Assembly (NCBI GenBank): GCA_963991145.1
Contig: CAXDOZ010000018.1
Location: 1-30,320, forward strand
Direction: 5' to 3'
Length of the DNA: 30,320 nucleotides
DNA from: CAXDOZ01 sp963991145
GTDB taxonomy: Bacteria > Bacteroidota > Bacteroidia > Chitinophagales > JABDMM01
Of the stretch, positions 1 through 7,072 are shown in pieces (the first letter of the stretch is position 1; each line of letters opens with the position of its first letter). The notes beneath the pieces are model-generated. The model ran no database searches, had not been told where the DNA came from, and was given only the letters and a program-made list of their open reading frames with translations. The translations under genes were made by a program, and so were the position numbers.

Positions 1-509
1 TCGTGAATCCCGCAACCATCCTTGGTGCGGGGAACTCGGAGAGCGGGAGCTGTGCGATCTTCGGTAAGATCGGAGATGGATTGAAATTCTATACTAGCGG
101 CTTAAATGGCTTTGTAGATGTTCGAGATGTGGCTGATATTACAATCAAGCTCATGGAGAGCGATATTGAGGGAGAGCGTTTCGTCATTATGGAAGATAAT
201 TACCGCTTTAAGGACATCTTCTTCATGATTGCGGATGCGATGAATAAGCCAAGACCGGCGCTTGCTGCTAATCCACTTTTTACCGCCATAGCTTGGAGAA
301 CAGAGTGGCTTAAATCAAAGCTAACTGGAAAGCAAGCCATTATCACCAGAGAAACCGCGCGTTACACGCAGATGGATTACGAGTATGATAACAGCAAGGT
401 GAAAGAGGCTCTGAACTATAAGTTCAGGCCAATTGAAGAAACCATCAAAGAGGTGGCGCCATTATATCTGGAAAGTGTAAAAGCAGGAAAGAGCTACGCA
501 ATCTTCTAA
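1..509 (+). CDS. NAD-dependent epimerase/dehydratase (SDR), 3' part
   Basis: This is the C-terminal part of an extended short-chain dehydrogenase/reductase; the N-terminal Rossmann nucleotide-binding half lies outside the window. The frame is open from base 3 (GTG, read here as an internal valine in V-N-P-A-T-I-L-G). The motif 'NPATILGAG', then 'GFVDVRDVAD' and 'LMES.IEGERFVI', is the pattern of the substrate-binding half of NAD-dependent epimerase/dehydratase proteins. The substrate is probably a nucleotide sugar or a similar hydroxy/keto compound, but cannot be named without the N-terminus. It stops at TAA (507-509), 53 bases before rbfA. The GTG at base 3 is not a likely true start because conserved family sequence begins directly at it. 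Confidence 0.85.
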   Translation, partial: VNPATILGAGNSESGSCAIFGKIGDGLKFYTSGLNGFVDVRDVADITIKLMESDIEGERFVIMEDNYRFKDIFFMIADAMNKPRPALAANPLFTAIAWRTEWLKSKLTGKQAIITRETARYTQMDYEYDNSKVKEALNYKFRPIEETIKEVAPLYLESVKAGKSYAIF

Positions 510-524
510 GCGAATCACAGATCG

Positions 525-532
525 TATCTTTG
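525..532 (+). promoter_or_regulatory. Bacteroidota -7 promoter element for rbfA
   Basis: TATCTTTG matches the Bacteroidota sigma-factor -7 consensus TAnnTTTG at every fixed position and lies 30 bases before the rbfA ATG. Transcription would begin near 539-541, just at a small hairpin. A clear -33 TTG/TTTG partner was not found, so the call rests on the -7 box and its placement. Confidence 0.45.
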
Positions 533-539
533 CAGCATC

Positions 540-552
540 GGCCCGAAGGGCC
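540..552 (+). other. Hairpin in the rbfA 5' leader
   Basis: GGCCCGAAGGGCC forms a 5-bp GC stem (GGCCC/GGGCC) closed by a GAA triloop. It sits about 10 bases upstream of the rbfA ATG at 563 and close to the predicted transcription start. It could stabilise the transcript end or modulate ribosome access. It has no U-tract, so it is not a terminator. Confidence 0.5.
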
Positions 553-562
553 AAAGAATATT

Positions 563-925
563 ATGGACTCAATACGACAAAGAAAAATCTCCAATCTCAT
601 CAAAGAAGCACTTGGAGAGATATTTATCAGAGAAGGGGCAAATTGGTTTGGCAGAGCATTCGTAACGATCACTGATGTTGGGGTCACTCCTGACCTTTCA
701 ATTGCAAGAGTGTACCTGAGCGTTTACAATATCGATGAGTCTCAGGCTTTAATCAATGAGATGAATCGAAACCCAGGCGATATAAGAAGAGTGCTTGGCA
801 ATAAGCTCCGTCATGATCTAAGAAAGATCCCCGAGCTGGAGTTTTTCCTTGATGATACCCTGGATCAGGTCGATAAGATCGAAAAGCTCTTTGACGATAT
901 CAAAAAGGAGGATCAGGACTCCTAA
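563..925 (+). CDS. rbfA: 30S ribosome-binding factor A
   Basis: RbfA is a small KH-domain factor that binds the immature 30S subunit and helps 16S rRNA 5'-end maturation, notably in the cold. The product from ATG 563 is 120 residues, the usual family size, starting MDSIRQRKISNLIKEALGEIF, with the later family segment 'DVGVTPDLSIARVYLSVYN' and a C-terminal helix 'RKIPELEFFLDDTLDQVDKIEKLF'. A TTG 33 bases upstream in frame (530) was rejected because it overlaps the -7 promoter box and would add a non-family extension. The permease gene follows after 3 bases, so the two are probably co-transcribed; this pairing is familiar in Bacteroidota. Confidence 0.95.
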   Translation: MDSIRQRKISNLIKEALGEIFIREGANWFGRAFVTITDVGVTPDLSIARVYLSVYNIDESQALINEMNRNPGDIRRVLGNKLRHDLRKIPELEFFLDDTLDQVDKIEKLFDDIKKEDQDS

Positions 926-928
926 TTC

Positions 929-2179
929 ATGAACAGACTTGCTCTTCACATCGCTCGTAGGTACCTCTTTTCAAAGAAGTCTACGAATGTCATCAATATC
1001 ATTTCCAGTCTCTCGATGGCTGCGATGGGTTTTGGAGCCTGTTTCCTGCTGATCTTCTTCTCTGTTTTCAATGGATTTGAGAGCCTGGTGGCTTCGCTTT
1101 ACAACAGCTTTTACCCCGACCTTGAGATCAAGATCGAGAATGGCCGCACCTTCTATCCCGATAGTTTGGACCTTAATGCTATAGCCCAGATGGAGGGAGT
1201 TGAGCATTTCTCCTATGCCATGGAGCAAAGCGCTCAGGTGATGTATAATGAGCGGGAGTATATCGCCACGATCAAAGGAGTAGATAGCAATTATGCCAAA
1301 GTCACCCAATTAGAAGACTACATTCTACAGGGCGATTTCAATCTTTATGAGGAGCGTGAATTGTACGATTCTGAAACCGGGGAATATAGACGAGTTACAG
1401 AGCCACAGGCAATTGTTGGTGCGAGTATTTATAATGATCTGAATCTCTCAGTTGACAATGAGTTGAGCAAAATGCTTGTGGCTGTTCCCAAAGTTGGAAA
1501 GGGTAGCAGCTTCGATAATTTCAGAAGAGCTTCTATTCATCCAAATGGTGTTTTTGGGGTACAAAAGGACTTTGATGAGAAGTATATCATCGTGCCGCTT
1601 GACTTCGCTCAGAGCCTTTTTAAGCAGCCCGGGAGAGTAACTTCTATTGAGGTCGCCCTGCGGGCGGATTACGATCTGGACAAAGGAAAGTCTGATCTGC
1701 TGTCAATTCTTGGCGATGGCTACAAGGTCAAGGATAGATATGAGCAGGAAGAGGTTCTGTACCGAGTCATGAAAGTGGAGCGCTGGGCCATGTATGCAAT
1801 TTTAGCATTCATCCTTCTTGTGATCTCCTTTAATATCATAGGAGCATTGTCAATGTTGGTGATCGAAAAGAAGAGCGATATCCAGATCCTACTTGCGATG
1901 GGAGCCACACCGAAACTGATCCGTCAGATCTTTCTTTTGGAAGGAGCCTTGATCTCATCATTTGGAGGTTTAATAGGCTTGATGGTGGGAACGGTAATCT
2001 GTTTGGCCCAGAAACATATTGGAATTGTGAAACTTCAGGGAGCAGGCAGTTTTGTAACTGATTTCTATCCGGTTGAAATGCGATTGAGTGATTACCTGCT
2101 CATAGTTTTAACCATCATTGTAATTGCTCTTTTTGCCAGCTGGTTCCCGGCTCAAAAGGCCGCCAGAGTAGCTGCCTGA
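929..2179 (+). CDS. ABC transporter permease, LolC/LolE-like (FtsX/MacB fold)
   Basis: This 416-residue inner-membrane protein has the layout of LolC/LolE and related FtsX-fold permeases: a short N-terminal amphipathic start 'ARRYLFSKKSTNVINIIS', TM1 at about residues 28-50, a large periplasmic domain (roughly 50-280), then three C-terminal membrane spans. The conserved cytoplasmic stretch 'EKKSDIQILLAMGATPKLIRQIFLLEG' between TM2 and TM3 is the coupling region typical of lipoprotein-releasing permeases. The likely role is extracting lipoproteins for transport to the outer membrane together with a LolD ATPase; no ATPase gene for it lies next to it. The start ATG follows the rbfA stop by 3 bases. 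An AGGAGG sits 17 bases upstream, too far to serve as a standard ribosome site. Confidence 0.88.
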   Translation: MNRLALHIARRYLFSKKSTNVINIISSLSMAAMGFGACFLLIFFSVFNGFESLVASLYNSFYPDLEIKIENGRTFYPDSLDLNAIAQMEGVEHFSYAMEQSAQVMYNEREYIATIKGVDSNYAKVTQLEDYILQGDFNLYEERELYDSETGEYRRVTEPQAIVGASIYNDLNLSVDNELSKMLVAVPKVGKGSSFDNFRRASIHPNGVFGVQKDFDEKYIIVPLDFAQSLFKQPGRVTSIEVALRADYDLDKGKSDLLSILGDGYKVKDRYEQEEVLYRVMKVERWAMYAILAFILLVISFNIIGALSMLVIEKKSDIQILLAMGATPKLIRQIFLLEGALISSFGGLIGLMVGTVICLAQKHIGIVKLQGAGSFVTDFYPVEMRLSDYLLIVLTIIVIALFASWFPAQKAARVAA

Positions 2180-2188
2180 TTTTCTTGC

Positions 2189-2219
2189 TTTGTAATCAAG
2201 CGCATTTCGGGCATCTTTG
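2189..2219 (+). promoter_or_regulatory. Candidate -33/-7 promoter for the ABC exporter
   Basis: TTTG (2189-2192), a 19-base spacer and CATCTTTG (2212-2219; 7 of 8 positions of the degenerate TAnnTTTG) give the arrangement of a Bacteroidota vegetative promoter. It lies in the 64-base gap between the LolE-like permease and the exporter gene, so the exporter can be transcribed on its own. Confidence 0.45.
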
Positions 2220-2243
2220 TTAATAGCTTAAAGCACCGCGAAT

Positions 2244-4064
2244 TTGAACACCTTTCTCAGACTGCTTAAATACTTAAAGCCATACTGGCGCTTCGGATTG
2301 GGAAATATCCTTTTCAATCTACTGGCAGTCATCTTTAGCTTTTGCTCGATCATAATGCTAAAGCCTTTCCTTGAGCTGCTTTTTGATATTAAGCAGCCTG
2401 TAAAGGAAATGCCAGATCCTGTTTTTAGTGCTACTTACCTCACAGACTATTTCTACTACGTGATGAGCGGCTATATCGAGTCGAGTGGAAAGGAAAGCGC
2501 TCTGGCCTATATCTGTGTAGTGATCGTAGTGATCTTCTTTTTGAAGAACCTATTCAGATACCTGGCTCAATTCTTTATGGCGCCACTGAGAAACGGGGTT
2601 GTTAAAGATCTTCAGAGAGAGCTTTTCAGAAAGATCCTTTCTCTGCCACTATCATTTTATTCAAGGGAGCGTCGTGGCGATCTGATGTCGAGAATGACCA
2701 ATGATGTGAAGGAAGTGGAGTACAGCATCATGAGCACCCTGGAAGTGACATTCAAGGAGCCAATCACCATTTTCATCTTCATGGCTGGGCTCTTTTTCTG
2801 GAGTGCCAAGCTTACCATTTTTGTTTTGGCGATGATTCTGATCACCGCTCTGGTTATTGGGCGGATTGGAAAATCGCTGAAGAAACAAAGTACCAAGGGC
2901 GCGGAGAAAATGGGGAGAATCGTATCTACCATTGAAGAGAGCTTAAACGGCTTAAGGATCATTAAAGCCTTTAATGCTGAGGATGCTCAGTACGAGAAGT
3001 TCAAAGACGAGAATCGCTCTTACTTCCGCACGATGAATCGCATTTTGAGGAAGAGAGATCTAAGTAGCCCGCTTACCGAGTTTCTGGCAATGATCGTGGT
3101 GGCTGTTGTCCTTTGGTATGGCGGAAACATCGTGTTGGAAGGCAATATGGAGCCGGCTGATTTTATCGTCTACATGTTTGTTTTTGCAAATCTGATCCCT
3201 CCTTCAAAGGCCTTTTCAAATGCGTTTTACAATATCCAGAAAGGCCTGGCAGCCTCAGAGAGGATCAATAGAGTGCTCGACGAGAAGATCCACATTGTTG
3301 AGCCTGCTAATCCAAAGCGAATTGGAGATTTTGATTCTAAAGTGGAGTTTAAGGATGTCTCTTTTGCCTACTTCAATTACGATGATAAGAAGGTCATTGA
3401 TAATGTAAACTTTGAGGTACAGAAAGGAAAGATGGTAGCTCTGGTTGGGCAATCAGGAGCCGGGAAAACCACCCTGGTGGATCTACTTCCAAGGTTCTAC
3501 GATGTAATCGGAGGGAACATTTTCATCGACGGTACCGACATCAGAGAGTATAAGATCACCGATCTGAGAGATCTCTTTGGGGTCGTATCTCAGGAGAGCA
3601 TTCTATTTAATGATACGGTGTTTAACAATATCGCATTTGGGGTCAAAGGCGCCACCAAAAAAGAGGTGATTGAAGCAGCGAAGATTGCTAACGCCCATCA
3701 CTTCATAATGGAAATGGTCAATGGGTATGACACCGTTATTGGGGATCGAGGAGGCAAGTTATCCGGTGGAGAGCGTCAGCGACTTACCATTGCCAGAGCA
3801 ATTCTAAAAAACCCTCCAATCCTGATTCTGGATGAAGCTACCAGTTCTCTGGATTCTGAATCAGAGAAGCTGGTTCAGGATGCGCTTATTAAGTTGATGA
3901 AAGGACGGACAAGTATCGTGATCGCCCACAGGCTCTCAACTATCCAGTATGCAGATGAGATCATCGTGATGCAGGATGGAAAGATCATCGAGCGCGGTAA
4001 TCATATCGGCCTTATGGCCAAGAAAGGAGTATATAAGCGCCTTGTTGAATTACAGGCCTTCTAG
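2244..4064 (+). CDS. ABC exporter, MsbA/multidrug type (TM-ABC half-transporter)
   Basis: The protein is a 606-residue half-transporter that would act as a homodimer in the inner membrane. An N-terminal transmembrane domain with six predicted spans (about residues 20-340) is followed by an ABC ATPase domain. Visible motifs: Walker A GQSGAGKT (402-409), Q-loop glutamine near 450, signature LSGGE (506-510), Walker B ILILDE (526-531) and the H-loop histidine at 562, so it should be catalytically intact. In Bacteroidota this subfamily is usually annotated as MsbA-like lipid A or multidrug exporter; the substrate cannot be read from sequence. Translation probably starts at TTG 2244, giving MNTFLRLLKYLKPYW, a normal start for the family; no in-frame ATG fits better. 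Confidence 0.93.
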   Translation: MNTFLRLLKYLKPYWRFGLGNILFNLLAVIFSFCSIIMLKPFLELLFDIKQPVKEMPDPVFSATYLTDYFYYVMSGYIESSGKESALAYICVVIVVIFFLKNLFRYLAQFFMAPLRNGVVKDLQRELFRKILSLPLSFYSRERRGDLMSRMTNDVKEVEYSIMSTLEVTFKEPITIFIFMAGLFFWSAKLTIFVLAMILITALVIGRIGKSLKKQSTKGAEKMGRIVSTIEESLNGLRIIKAFNAEDAQYEKFKDENRSYFRTMNRILRKRDLSSPLTEFLAMIVVAVVLWYGGNIVLEGNMEPADFIVYMFVFANLIPPSKAFSNAFYNIQKGLAASERINRVLDEKIHIVEPANPKRIGDFDSKVEFKDVSFAYFNYDDKKVIDNVNFEVQKGKMVALVGQSGAGKTTLVDLLPRFYDVIGGNIFIDGTDIREYKITDLRDLFGVVSQESILFNDTVFNNIAFGVKGATKKEVIEAAKIANAHHFIMEMVNGYDTVIGDRGGKLSGGERQRLTIARAILKNPPILILDEATSSLDSESEKLVQDALIKLMKGRTSIVIAHRLSTIQYADEIIVMQDGKIIERGNHIGLMAKKGVYKRLVELQAF

Positions 4065-4111
4065 GCAGTTCTATTCTGACTTTTTGCCGATTTAACATGT
4101 TTATAGATTAT

Positions 4112-4131
4112 TATTCAAGACTGCTTGAATA
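4112..4131. promoter_or_regulatory. 20-bp palindrome upstream of the DUF445 gene
   Basis: TATTCAAG-ACTG-CTTGAATA is a perfect 8-bp inverted repeat with a 4-base centre. It ends 15 bases before the DUF445 GTG. A -7-like TTACTTTG (4140-4147) follows, so the repeat occupies the expected -33 area and is more likely an operator than a terminator; no U-tract follows it. Confidence 0.45.
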
Positions 4132-4146
4132 GATGACTGTTACTTT

Positions 4147-5382
4147 GTGCCCGAAATGCTTGATTTTCTAAGTACATATGGTGGGTTTCTCCTGATACCA
4201 ATTATCTCAGCAATTGTGGGCTGGGGAACGAATGTACTTGCGATACGAATGACCTTTTATCCGGTTGAGTTCAAAGGCATTGGACCGATTGGCTGGCAGG
4301 GGATCATTCCGATGAAAGCAGCCAAGATGGCTTCAAAGGCTGTGGATCTGATCACGACAAAGTTGATGGACGTGGAGACACAATTTGCCCGAATCGACCC
4401 AAAAAGAGTGGCAGAGGAGATGTCACCTTACCTTGATCGAACAGCGCGGAGAATTGTAAATGAGGTCATGGATGAGCAGGCTCCTGTTGTTTGGAAGAAC
4501 ATTCCAAAGAACATTAAAGAAGACATTTATAAGAAAGCTGCTGCCGATCTTCCCTCAGCTACGGAGGATCTGATGAGTGATGTAAAAGGTGAGATCAAAT
4601 CACTTTTTGATGTTAAAGCACTCGTGGTAGAGGAACTCTGCAGAGATCGTAGACTGCTGAATCGGATCTTCCTTGAAGTAGGGGCCAACGAGTTTCGCTT
4701 TATTGAGCGCTCAGGCCTATATTTCGGTTTCTCCTTTGGTTTGATCCAAATGGTGATCTGGTTTTTCTTTCCCGCCTGGTATATTCTTCCGATTGCAGGA
4801 TTGCTCGTAGGATGGGCTACAAACTGGCTGGCTATCAGGTTGATCTTTTACCCTGAAGAGCCGCAAAAGTATGGCGGTGTAACTATTCAGGGCTTATTCA
4901 TAAAAAGGCAGAAGGAAGTTTCAGAAGGATATGCGGAGATCATTGCCGGGAACATTCTTACATCCTCAAACATCTTCTATCGAATTCTTCGCGGGCCTGC
5001 TTCAAACCGATTGTTAGAGCTTGTGGAAAAGCACGTTGATGAGACCATTGACGCTGCTGCAGATGTAAGCAGACCATGGATCAATTTGTTTGTTGGAAAG
5101 AAGAAGATCGCTCGTGCTAAGGAGATTGCATCCAACCGCTTTATGGATGAGCTACCTCAGAGTATCACATACACATTCGATTATACTGAAGAGGCTTTAG
5201 ATATTGAAAACACCCTTTGTACTAAGCTTCAAGAGCTTCCTCCCTCCGAGTTCGTGGGAGTTCTTAGACCAGCCTTTCAGGAAGATGAGTGGAAGCTTAT
5301 CCTCACAGGAGCAATACTTGGAATGCTGGCAGGGGTGGCACAGCTTTTACTTTTCTTCCAGGATATCGAGCTTCCTTTCTAG
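4147..5382 (+). CDS. DUF445 family membrane protein
   Basis: This 411-residue inner-membrane protein is of the DUF445 (YheB/YjiN-like) family, whose biochemical role is not established. Membrane spans are near residues 10-28, 190-225 and at the C-terminus (about 385-405); long soluble helical stretches lie between. An internal duplication is visible: 'VGWGTNVLAIRMTFYP' (24-39) recurs as 'VGWATNWLAIRLIFYP' (221-236), each following a membrane span. The start is uncertain. GTG at 4147 shares its first base with a -7-like TTACTTTG (4140-4147), whereas ATG at 4156, three codons later, would give an almost leaderless message. It stands alone between the exporter and the tetR gene. Confidence 0.85.
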   Translation: MPEMLDFLSTYGGFLLIPIISAIVGWGTNVLAIRMTFYPVEFKGIGPIGWQGIIPMKAAKMASKAVDLITTKLMDVETQFARIDPKRVAEEMSPYLDRTARRIVNEVMDEQAPVVWKNIPKNIKEDIYKKAAADLPSATEDLMSDVKGEIKSLFDVKALVVEELCRDRRLLNRIFLEVGANEFRFIERSGLYFGFSFGLIQMVIWFFFPAWYILPIAGLLVGWATNWLAIRLIFYPEEPQKYGGVTIQGLFIKRQKEVSEGYAEIIAGNILTSSNIFYRILRGPASNRLLELVEKHVDETIDAAADVSRPWINLFVGKKKIARAKEIASNRFMDELPQSITYTFDYTEEALDIENTLCTKLQELPPSEFVGVLRPAFQEDEWKLILTGAILGMLAGVAQLLLFFQDIELPF

Positions 5383-5402
5383 CTAGTTTTATTTGAAAAA
5401 TA

Positions 5403-5440
5403 ATTAGACCGAATTGTTTATTTAAACCAAATGGTCTAAT
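5403..5440. promoter_or_regulatory. Operator region of the tetR gene (inverted repeats)
   Basis: ATTAGACC (5403-5410) and GGTCTAAT (5433-5440) are exact inverted arms 22 bases apart. The right arm is also half of a tighter imperfect palindrome, TTAAACC-AAAT-GGTCTAA (5422-5439; 6 of 7 positions paired). TAGACC/GGTCTA arms resemble operators of several TetR repressors. The element ends 11 bases before the tetR ATG, so binding there would block the gene's own promoter. A related element lies downstream at 6057. Confidence 0.6.
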
Positions 5441-5451
5441 ATTACACTGCA

Positions 5452-6033
5452 ATGGGTTATAAGCATAGCAAAGAAGATATTATGGCAGTGGGGCAGGAAT
5501 TGTTCCGCAAGCAGGGCTATCATAATGTTGGAATAAATGATATTCTGAAAGAGAGTGATATTCCCAAGGGATCTTTTTACAATTTCTTTGATAGCAAGGA
5601 GTCTTTTGCAGTTGAGGTGATCGATGCTTATGGTGATATGTCGAGAGGTATTATCCGATCATTTCTAGAGACTGATGAACCAAATGCAATGAAGCGTTTG
5701 AAGGCATTTTACAGCAATATTCTGATGGCAAATGAAATGGACGGATACGATGCAGGCTGTTTAATAAATGGAATTTCAAATGAAGTAGGTGGCCAGAACG
5801 ATGTATTAGCTGAGGTTTCAAATAGGAACTTTGAGTCCTGGTTGGATATAATTGAAGTGACTGTAAAGGAAGCGCAAGAGCAGGATGATGTCATCGATAC
5901 TCAATCTGCCCGGGATATTGCCGAATTTCTTCATGCAGGAGCCTACGGAGCATTTGCAAGAATGAAGGTAAAAAGAGACGGAGAGTATTTAAAGAAATGG
6001 TATAACATGGCTTTTGACTATATCAGCAAGTAA
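5452..6033 (+). CDS. TetR/AcrR family repressor, NemR/AcuR-like
   Basis: The protein has 193 residues. The N-terminal helix-turn-helix spans roughly 8-55, with the typical 'GYHNVGINDILKESDIPKGSFYNFFDSKESF'. The C-terminal ligand domain contains 'GYDAGCLINGISNEV', resembling the 'GCL.GN...E' motif of NemR/AcuR-type regulators. Cys103 is the only cysteine in the protein and sits in that motif; in E. coli NemR a cysteine in the comparable motif senses electrophiles and hypochlorite. I infer a similar sensing role here, unproven. Inverted repeats before (5403-5440) and after (6057-6066) the gene suggest that it controls itself and the SRPBCC gene 50 bases downstream. Confidence 0.88.
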   Translation: MGYKHSKEDIMAVGQELFRKQGYHNVGINDILKESDIPKGSFYNFFDSKESFAVEVIDAYGDMSRGIIRSFLETDEPNAMKRLKAFYSNILMANEMDGYDAGCLINGISNEVGGQNDVLAEVSNRNFESWLDIIEVTVKEAQEQDDVIDTQSARDIAEFLHAGAYGAFARMKVKRDGEYLKKWYNMAFDYISK

Positions 6034-6056
6034 AAAAATTTGCTGTCAAAATAAAC

Positions 6057-6066
6057 AGACCAGTCT
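6057..6066. promoter_or_regulatory. Second TetR-type operator, before the SRPBCC gene
   Basis: AGAC-CA-GTCT is an inverted repeat lying 17 bases before the SRPBCC ATG (6084). In context, AACAGACCAGTCTAAAC carries the same AGACC and GTCTAA arms as the tetR upstream region but with closer spacing. It probably lets the adjacent TetR protein repress the SRPBCC gene separately. Confidence 0.5.
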
Positions 6067-6083
6067 AAACAAAATCTAGAATC

Positions 6084-6536
6084 ATGAAAATCACACAGAG
6101 CAGAAGAGTAAATGCTAAGGCATCAGAGATCTGGCCATATCTGGCCGATTTTGGAAATATCCATCGCTTTCATCCCAAGTTAAGCGGCAGTCATTATCTA
6201 AATGAATACGATAGCTGTGAAATAGGATCTGAAAGGCAGTGTAACCTCAAGGATGGAAACTTCTTAAAAGAGAGGGTTACTGAGTTCAAAGAGGGATCAT
6301 ATTACACTGTAGAGATTTTCGATAGTTCTTATCCGATCAAGAAGGCAATAGCCACCCTGGGGGTTCGTGCTTTAGAGGACGGAGGCACCGAGATCTATAT
6401 GGAAAGTGAAATGGAGATTCCAAATCCATTACTACGACCACTACTATATTTAGGATTTAAGTATGATGCAATGCCATCAATTTTAAAAGGCCTTGAAGGA
6501 CTTCATGAGGAGGAGTATGGGCTTCAGATGGCTTAG
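6084..6536 (+). CDS. SRPBCC family (START/PYR1-like) ligand-binding protein
   Basis: This is a cytoplasmic protein of 150 residues with the hallmarks of the polyketide cyclase/dehydrase SRPBCC superfamily: an opening strand 'KITQSRRVNAKASEIWPYLADFGNIHRFHP', a middle 'ERVTEFKEGSYYTVEI' and a C-terminal helix 'LLRPLLYLGFKYDAMPSILKGLEGL'. These helix-grip proteins bind hydrophobic ligands or act as cyclases; no catalytic assignment can be made. It lies 50 bases after tetR with an operator-like repeat in between and is followed at once by a terminator, so it is probably the main target of the regulator, perhaps in detoxification. Confidence 0.82.
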   Translation: MKITQSRRVNAKASEIWPYLADFGNIHRFHPKLSGSHYLNEYDSCEIGSERQCNLKDGNFLKERVTEFKEGSYYTVEIFDSSYPIKKAIATLGVRALEDGGTEIYMESEMEIPNPLLRPLLYLGFKYDAMPSILKGLEGLHEEEYGLQMA

Positions 6537-6555
6537 AAATTAAAGTGTCGGGGTA

Positions 6556-6584
6556 GGAGTCGGTTTGGAATCGACTCCTTTTTT
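6556..6584 (+). terminator. Rho-independent terminator after the SRPBCC gene
   Basis: GGAGTCG (6556-6562) pairs with CGACTCC (6572-6578) around a 9-base loop and is followed by six T (6579-6584). It closes the tetR-SRPBCC unit. The DinB-like gene starts 12 bases after the T-run. Confidence 0.85.
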
Positions 6585-6595
6585 AATTAAGACCC

Positions 6596-7072
6596 ATGAG
6601 CAATCTTAATAAACAGATAATAGAAACCTGGCAGATCCACAATAGAGTGATGCTAATGACTCTCGACCACATTCCAGAAGATCTTTATGAAACAACTCAG
6701 AATCCACGAGGAGGAGGTAAAGTTGGAAGCCAGCTCGCTCATATCTACAATGTGAGATTTTGGAGACTTGAAAAGATTGATAAATCTCTGATAGAAGGGT
6801 TAGATACGATCAAGAAAGAGGATCCAAGGACTAAAGAAGATCTGCGATCACTTTATGAATACTCAAGTGAGCAAATTGAAAAAGTAATTAGTGCTTCTCT
6901 TGAGAACGATGGGAAGGTGAAAAGTTTTAAAAGAGGAATCGTACCAATGATTGGTTATATGATCTCTCATGAAGCTCATCATCGCGGAAATATATTGCAC
7001 ACCTTAAAAATTGGGGGTTTTAAAGTTCCAATGGATTTGAAGTACGGAATTTGGGAGTGGAATAAGATCTAG
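6596..7072 (+). CDS. DinB/YfiT-like putative metal-dependent hydrolase
   Basis: This 158-residue protein has the DinB four-helix fold pattern. The three expected metal-binding histidines can be seen: His49 ('QLAHIYNVRFW'), His125 and His129 ('ISHEAHHRGNI'). DinB/YfiT-like proteins include thiol-dependent transferases (for example bacillithiol S-transferase) and metal hydrolases; the substrate is not predictable. ATG 6596 is preceded directly by the terminator of the SRPBCC gene, so its promoter must overlap that region or it depends on read-through. Its TAG stop is shared with the convergent gene: the four bases CTAG (7069-7072) supply a stop on both strands. Confidence 0.82.
   Translation: MSNLNKQIIETWQIHNRVMLMTLDHIPEDLYETTQNPRGGGKVGSQLAHIYNVRFWRLEKIDKSLIEGLDTIKKEDPRTKEDLRSLYEYSSEQIEKVISASLENDGKVKSFKRGIVPMIGYMISHEAHHRGNILHTLKIGGFKVPMDLKYGIWEWNKI

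Noticed and set aside
530..562. In-frame TTG start adding 11 residues to RbfA
   Set aside because: The TTG lies inside the -7 promoter box TATCTTTG and ahead of the likely transcription start, and the added residues do not fit the family; ATG 563 gives the usual length.
906..911. AGGAGG as ribosome-binding site of the LolE-like gene
   Set aside because: It is 17 bases from the ATG, beyond the functional spacing, and this phylum makes little use of Shine-Dalgarno pairing; it is explained by Lys-Glu-Asp codons of RbfA.
4065..4095. Terminator after the ABC exporter from GGCA/TGCC arms
   Set aside because: The arms are only four bases with a long loop and no following T-run.
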